Source of the DNA: Plantago ovata
Taxonomy: Eukaryota; Streptophyta; Magnoliopsida; Lamiales; Plantaginaceae
DNA length: 64,000 bases
Assembly: GCA_028274465.1 (NCBI GenBank)
Contig: CM051455.1
Coordinates: forward strand, 67,291,677-67,355,676
Direction: 5' to 3'
The translations under genes were made by a program, and so were the position numbers. Position 1 is the stretch's first letter, and the number at the start of each line of letters is the position of its first letter. The notes beneath the pieces were generated by a model. That model did no database searches and had not been told where the DNA came from. It saw only the letters and a list, made by a program, of their open reading frames with translations. Shown here piece by piece: positions 59,140-64,000 of the stretch.

Positions 59140-59391
59140 ATGTGTTTTTGGTGTATTAAAATGTCTTGATGTTTGTACTTATGTGATGATTGGCATGATA
59201 AAAAATTGTCGAGGTTACTTTGCTGTTAACATGAAATGTTAGTGTCTAGATTAATTGTGGCTTCTATTGTTGACGTTCATTTGTTCAGAAGTAACAGATT
59301 ATCCTGATTTATTGAACATGAGTTAGTGTGATGGATAATTTTGGTATGGATTTTGTCTGGAAGCTGAATTTCTTTATTTACGACATTGATA

Positions 59392-59904
59392 GCTACTGTG
59401 TTTGGGAGTTGTGGAGATTGGAGACAATGGCTCAGCAGAAGAAAGCCTTGTGGTGTAGAGAGATGTAGTGGCTTTTGTCTGTGAGTGATTCAATAGAGAG
59501 ATGGAATGGCTTTTGTCTGTGAGTGATCCAATGGCTCAGCAGAAGAAGGTGGCACATATGAGGTAATGGCGACGAGGCCATGGTCTGATCTTTATATGAT
59601 TTACCAGCACTTCAGAAGCTTGACGCAATGTTAATCAGCATTCTGGATGGGTTTCGTGAATCTGAGTTTTGGTATGTTGGATGACTGATAAGTTTTCTTC
59701 TGGTGGCCTTCGGTTAGGCAGGAAGAGAAGTGGTGGCTTCCCTGCCCCAAAGTTCCTCCAAAGGGGTTGTCTGAAGACTCAAGGAAGAGGTTGCAGCAGT
59801 GCAGGGAATGCACCAACCAGATTTTGAAGGCGGCCTTGGCCATAAACGGCAATGTGCTTACTGAGATGGAGATTCCAACTGCCTATGTTGAAACATTACC
59901 CAAG
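59392..59904 (+). pseudogene. RopGEF (PRONE domain) exon, disabled
   Basis: Frames spell PRONE-domain blocks in order. ATVFG then ELWRLETMAQQKKALW needs a one-base correction near 59405. REM is followed by TAG (59466-59468) where GAG is expected, then WLLSVSDSI. A 36-bp tandem duplication follows (about 59460-59531). GGTYEVMATRP, then [18 protein letters not shown] and SEFWYV again need a frame change near 59610. [18 protein letters not shown] through [14 protein letters not shown] is open and ends at a donor CAAG|GTGATT (59905). PRONE proteins activate plant ROP GTPases in polar growth. Here at least two frameshifts, a stop and a duplication break the domain. No next exon was found to 60640. 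Confidence 0.88.
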
Positions 59905-60643
59905 GTGATTTTATTGTTTGTTTTCCGGGAATGAGTATAACATAATGTTATCCATTTATTATGTTGATTACATGGAGTTGTATGATGCAGGAATAAAATT
60001 TCAATACGGGGTTTCTACTTGCTTCTTACGAATAAATCTAGGTGATTCAACTTTCTCTTTGGTCATATTTGAGGACCATTGCACGGTTTCAGATCATTGT
60101 TGTTCGCAGCATCTGTATCAAACCGGGCACCAGTTAAATTCTTAGTTTTATTTTCTGTTAATGCGAGTGGATCTCATATACCATTTGCAGACTGCATATA
60201 GTTTGGTTTGGTAGTGTTATTACTTGCAACAAAACTTTTATTTGAGAATGAGTTAAAAATTGTTTTCTTAATGTTGGATGAAATACTAATGAATTCTCTT
60301 AGAATTTTGTTTTCCTTTTAACTTTCAAGCCGGTATATTTGTAATTTGTCCTCTGTAGTGCTCACTTCAAGAGTATTCATTTTATAGTTAATTCGGAATT
60401 CAGGTTAGATACAGATCTTGCAATCTGTATCATGTATATACTGGACAGGTCAAGTACCTACTCCTTATATGTTTTCTCTTAAACTAATTTGGCTTAACCA
60501 ACCTCAATTAACGAAGTGAGTGTTTGCAAAAAATTTAGGATATTTTTTGGCCTCCTTTTTGCTAAAACTTAAAAAAAAAAAAAATTTTAATCAAAATTGA
60601 TGTGTTTGATATTTTAATCTAAATCAGTTTTTGAAATCACATA
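59905..60643. other. intron-like interval, no gene seen
   Basis: AT-rich with no recognised exon. An 75-codon ORF at 59918-60145 has no PRONE resemblance. It may be intron of the RopGEF remnant. A 14-A run lies at about 60570. Confidence 0.5.
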
Positions 60644-60892
60644 CTCCCTCCGTCCAGAGCAGTTGCACCATTTGCTTTTGGACACAGAAAATAAGGAGAA
60701 AATTTAAATATTGAGTTATATTGATAGTGGGTGTTGCTTTTACTTTATGGAGGATTTGTGGCCACAAAAATGTGTTGATGAAATATAAAATTATTAAAAC
60801 CATGTCCAAATATGGCAAATAAATGAAATGGTGCAACTCTAACGGGACGTCCAAATTGGCAAAATTGTGCAACTGTTCTGGGGCGGAGGGAG
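60644..60892. mobile_element. Stowaway MITE (249 bp)
   Basis: The termini CTCCCTCCGTCC and GGGCGGAGGGAG are the Stowaway (Tc1/mariner) consensus inverted repeats, flanked by TA on both sides (60642-60643, 60893-60894). Inner sequence is also partly inverted (AGTTGCACCATTTG against AATGGTGCAACT). Mobilised in trans by mariner-like transposases. Confidence 0.93.
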
Positions 60893-61014
60893 TAAGTAGA
60901 AGCTATAGTTTTTGGTAATTCAATTAAAGCACTAATTTTTAATTTAAAAAAAATTACGAACTGCTAAAAGTAGGTAGTGTTGAAGGGTAATTTTTTCACT
61001 GTTTAATTCGTCGT

Positions 61015-61516
61015 CTCACAAGTTGAAGCTCCTCTGGTCGATATGGTCACACTTCTGATTGCGATTCTGAGGCCTCTCTGGATCCGAGAGATAATTCTCT
61101 AGTGCATGATTCTATCCGTGATTCTATTGGCCTGGAAAAAGAACGTCGCTTGCTGGCCAGAGCCAACATGGACATTAGAGTTAAGCACTCTTGGACTGAA
61201 CTTATGGAAGCTGAGGAGTGACTTTGATTGTATTGTTGATCAGGTGGATCGGGGCGTCTCCGGACAGCCTCACTATCTTACGAAACGTTAACACTCAGGC
61301 ACTCGTATTCCCATTCATAGGTTTTTCCCACTGGGTTTACTATGAATGGGTATTAACGAGGCCCGTGGTTGCAACCAAGAATCGCTTTTCCTGGTTTTAG
61401 TTTTCTTGTTCACTTTATTGTTTCTCAATCCGTTTGTGGACTTGAGCTTTGCTCATGACTCTTGTACTTTATTTTCTTTCATTTAATATACGTTCGGCTT
61501 ATTCAAAAAAAAAAAA
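61015..61516 (+). mobile_element. 5'-truncated LINE 3' end
   Basis: About 500 bp ending in a poly(A) of 12. It is flanked by ACTGT(TT/CA)AATTCGTCGT at 60998-61014 and 61516-61532, a 17-bp target duplication with two changes. Internal GTTTTTCCCACTGGGTTT and CTTTCATTTAATATACGTTCGGC are typical of plant L1-type 3' ends. No complete domain remains; 5' truncation is usual for LINE insertion by target-primed reverse transcription. Confidence 0.78.
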
Positions 61517-61619
61517 CTGTCAAATTCGTCGTAAATCTTCTTCAAAGGGTTACACTTCAGTTTCCTCTCAAAGGATGTCCCATTGAGTATAAGTATAAAG
61601 TTCTTCGGTACCTGAAATC

Positions 61620-62247
61620 CACTAGGAAGGGGGGGGGGTTAGTGGCTTTTACCCGGTCTGTCGGATATCAGACCAGAGTGTCGACTTTACGATTAGGGAG
61701 TTGAAGGCTTCCCTAGTGAGAAAAATATTGAGTGTAGGTGAGTATTGATTGATTACCCAGTGGATAATGAATGTGTCCCCTTTTATACTTGTAATATTTT
61801 ATTGTCACTAAATGTAGGATAATGAATGGGCTTTGACCCAAACACCTTGACTATGGCTAGGAGGGCATTATTGACATTTCGGGTCTTATGGAAGATTCTG
61901 GAAGGCGGGCCCCCCAAAGACCGACCAGGGGTGGTCGGTCAGGGTCCTCGTGTTCCACAACCCGAGTAGTGCTCTGCCTAGTCTCTTTTGGAGGGTGTCA
62001 CCTTGACGTAAGGTCCTCCTCGAGCCAAAGAGATGCTCCTCGAGCCCCAGCTGCCTTGTCCTTGTAGTGAGCTTATCTTGAGGGTCGGCCTCACAATGAT
62101 GGTCGGACCGTATGTTGGTCGAGCCACACTCAAGTGACATACTTGGGTGTGGTCGCGCCCATTGAGGGTTGGCCCATGATGTCTTGTCGCCCTCTTAGAC
62201 CGCTCCAATTCGTACATGCGGACTGGACATATTTTAACACCAACATA
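61620..62247 (-). repeat. probable LTR, minus strand
   Basis: On the minus strand: PPT-like AACTAGGGGGACATA, then TGTTGGTGTTAAAATATG at 62247, and TATAAAAGGGG at about 61776-61786 as a promoter. The 3' boundary (near 61620) is uncertain; a run of G (61630-61639) lies there. No PBS recognised. 61533-61619 shows nothing. Confidence 0.5.
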
Positions 62248-62545
62248 TGTCCCCCTAGTTTCCAAGTATCTTCGTAGAAGATAGGTGATGAACTATCTTT
62301 GTAGAAGATAATGGAGCGTCCACCCTAGAGATGGTTCTCAGTCGCCTTGTCAGCTTGTCCCTTGTGAGCTTTCTTGGAGGGCGACCTCATAATCCTGGTC
62401 GAGCCACCCTCCGGTGACGTACTTGAAAGGGTGGTCGAGCCCTTTGAGGGACAGTCTCTTAGAGCTCTATCGCGCTCTTAGGCAGCTCCAGTTCGTAAAT
62501 GCGGGTTGGACATATTTCAACACTAACATATGTCCCCCTAGTTTC
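62248..62545 (-). repeat. second copy of the LTR start and its polypurine flank
   Basis: ACTAGGGGGACATATGTTAGTG near 62531 (minus strand) repeats the PPT/LTR-start junction found at 62247, and the next 230 bp align with 62247-62085 (ATATGTCCA, CGACCA, AAGTACGTCAC). A truncated tandem LTR or a local duplication. Confidence 0.55.
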
Positions 62546-63766
62546 CAAGTATCTTTGCAGAAGATAGTTGTGGAACTATTTAAAAGTCTGGTCGGACACT
62601 TTGTAAAAATGTCTCGACTAGTAATCGGTGAAAAAAGAATTCCGTATTCATGCCTTATTAGTTTTCCCTCCTCCCATCTCTCCCTCCCCCCTTTTTATAG
62701 TGTCCGAGGAGACGGTGCTCGGACATCAAAAAAGAGGTATGTTTCCTGGGTAGAGATCGGATCCGGGTAAGCCTTGTAAGGTAGAAATACGGTCCTCGAT
62801 TTTTTCGGTCTCCTCGCTTTCTTCTTTTAGCTCATCACTCGATCATTAGTTGGCCTGAATCCCTTCTATGGTTATTACGCTCTCAGGCTGGTCGCGCCAT
62901 GCAAAATGATCAAGTGGTTCATAGTTTTATCACTATAACTTTCTCCGTTCTACGAATTACCTAGGGGAACAGGTAATCCGCGTGCCACCGACACTATGGG
63001 CCGATTCGGGAGCGTGAGGGGAAAAATCATCTTTTCGAGAGGCAGCTGTGATCTGAACTGTCGAACGTGCACACGTGGTCGTCCCAGATCGAACGAGGGT
63101 GGGCGACGGTTTGAATTCCCGGGATACCCTTCTATAAATAGGTCCTTACCGATTCATTTTTAACTTTTCGCCAAACTTTTCTCCAGAGCTATTTAGAGTG
63201 ATCGACCACCCTTAGCTGCGAGTGAGGAGCTTTCCGACCGATAAGTTCAGAGGTTTTCCGGCCAGTCGAAGGATTTTTCACCGTATTCCGTCTAGCTCAG
63301 GCGTTCAATCACTTCAAATCCACGAAACAAGTAAGTAATACACCTCTTTTGCTCAGATTTCGCCTCTTTTGTTTCGTGTGCTACTTGCCGGTTTTTGGTC
63401 GGAATAAACTCCGGCCGTCGGAAATCCCTTTATCTCTGCTACTTGTATGCTTGTTTTAATCTTCGACGTATGCTCGTTATCTCCCCTTGTTATTTTTCTC
63501 CCCTTTACTTACTGTCATTCCACTTGCCTCCTGTAGAATAAGTACAAGTATGCATGTTCGCTCTTGAGTGATTGGTCGCTCCTTTGTGTTTAAGCGGTTG
63601 GTCGCTCTTTTGTGCTCGCCATTCATTTACTTAGAGTAACTTCTTGAATGGTGTTCTTCTTTTGCGATTTTTCTCCGTTCGGTGGGTCGAACAAATTGAA
63701 TATACATAAACTGACCTCTCGGACTATAACCACCCTTCTCACCTTTTTTCTGGCCTTACCCTTAGG
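62546..63766 (+). promoter_or_regulatory. promoter, leader and 5' UTR intron of the right-edge ORF
   Basis: TCTATAAATAGG at 63131-63142 is a strong TATA box. A transcript leader would run from about 63165. A donor AACAA|GTAAGT at 63331 and acceptor TTACCCTTAG at 63756-63765, one base before the ATG, suggest a 5' UTR intron of about 435 bp. No coding sequence seen from 62546 to 63766. Confidence 0.5.
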
Positions 63767-64000
63767 ATGTCCGAGAGGAGCGAAGATAGTCAAAATCATC
63801 GCGAAGCTGAGGACTATGGGTCCGACCACGATGCGTCACCTGGGACGTCATTATCAATCGGGTTTCTCGACAATGCTATAGAGCCCTTCTTTGAGGCCGA
63901 GGAGAACTTGAACGCGTCCGACCAGGACCGTGAAGGTGAAGAGCGAGTATCTGATGGTGAGAGCGAGGAGGGTAAAGAGGAGTCTGAGGCTGGAGAAGTG
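63767..64000 (+). CDS. acidic N-terminal ORF, cut by the window edge
   Basis: ATG at 63767, 78 codons open to the last base. The product begins MSERSEDSQNHREAEDYGSD and is very rich in Glu, Asp and Ser. It follows a TATA box and a probable 5' UTR intron. Neighbouring LTR-like repeats and the acidic start suggest a gypsy-type or other transposon protein, but no domain is inside the window. Function unknown. Confidence 0.55.
   Translation, partial: MSERSEDSQNHREAEDYGSDHDASPGTSLSIGFLDNAIEPFFEAEENLNASDQDREGEERVSDGESEEGKEESEAGEV

Noticed and set aside
61106-61400. Two short ORFs as an expressed gene
   Set aside because: They fall within the 5'-truncated LINE bounded by a 17-bp target duplication and poly(A).

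Overview
This is a plant nuclear window, almost certainly eudicot. It contains Sirevirus-type and other Ty1/copia elements, an Athila/Tat-like gag, a FAR1-type MULE transposase, CACTA, Stowaway, TRIM, SINE and LINE pieces, a RopGEF (PRONE) remnant, and GT-AG introns. Nearly all of it is transposable-element DNA nested inside other transposable elements. The only host-gene sequence I can name is a broken RopGEF exon near the right end. Species cannot be fixed from the sequence alone.

Layout. 1-3110: a 519-bp tandem duplication, a degenerate GGATGACGG array and a probable old Ty3/gypsy LTR. 3140-9480: a minus-strand Sirevirus scrap split by a 5.66-kb element (3643-9299, TSD ATTAA) that codes only for gag plus protease, a TR-GAG-like non-autonomous retrotransposon. 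10555-12140: a second GGATGACGG array cut by an LTR related to element B. 12455-38309: an old Ale/Retrofit-like copia (element A, TSD TGAAG). Its 5' LTR holds a 7.5-kb near-perfect palindrome made of two head-to-head MULE 3' halves (12463-20004). Its body holds a CACTA end and a large Sirevirus (copy 1, about 22290-36191, minus strand) with gag, pol, a long env-like region and one surviving LTR. 38388-39563: a tandem duplication and a candidate promoter/first exon. 39795-58531: a second Sirevirus (copy 2, plus strand), decayed, with a SINE in gag and a 9-kb copia (element B, minus strand, 47143-56315) in its 3' half. 58804-64000: a TRIM, the RopGEF pseudogene, a Stowaway MITE, a 5'-truncated LINE, LTR-like repeats, and the start of an acidic ORF running off the edge.

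Relative order follows from nesting. Element A came first, then Sirevirus copy 1 and the palindrome inside it. Independently, Sirevirus copy 2 was followed by its SINE and element B. Two large deletions are inferred: one removed copy 1's 3' LTR together with most of a CACTA element; the other removed about 5.8 kb of copy 2 plus about 0.7 kb of element B's left LTR.

The most interesting object is the MULE palindrome. Two arms of about 3.77 kb are separated by 5 bp, and each carries the same transposase 3' half. Read-through transcription would give a long hairpin RNA against the MULE family, the architecture of maize Mu killer. Other unusual signals are an array of short hairpins between pol and the env-like ORF of Sirevirus copy 1, a strong excess of TTGCTGA/TCAGCAA through the Sirevirus, repeated exon-intron modules with 72-75 bp introns in its env-like ORF, and perfect hairpins in the 3' region of the gag-only element.
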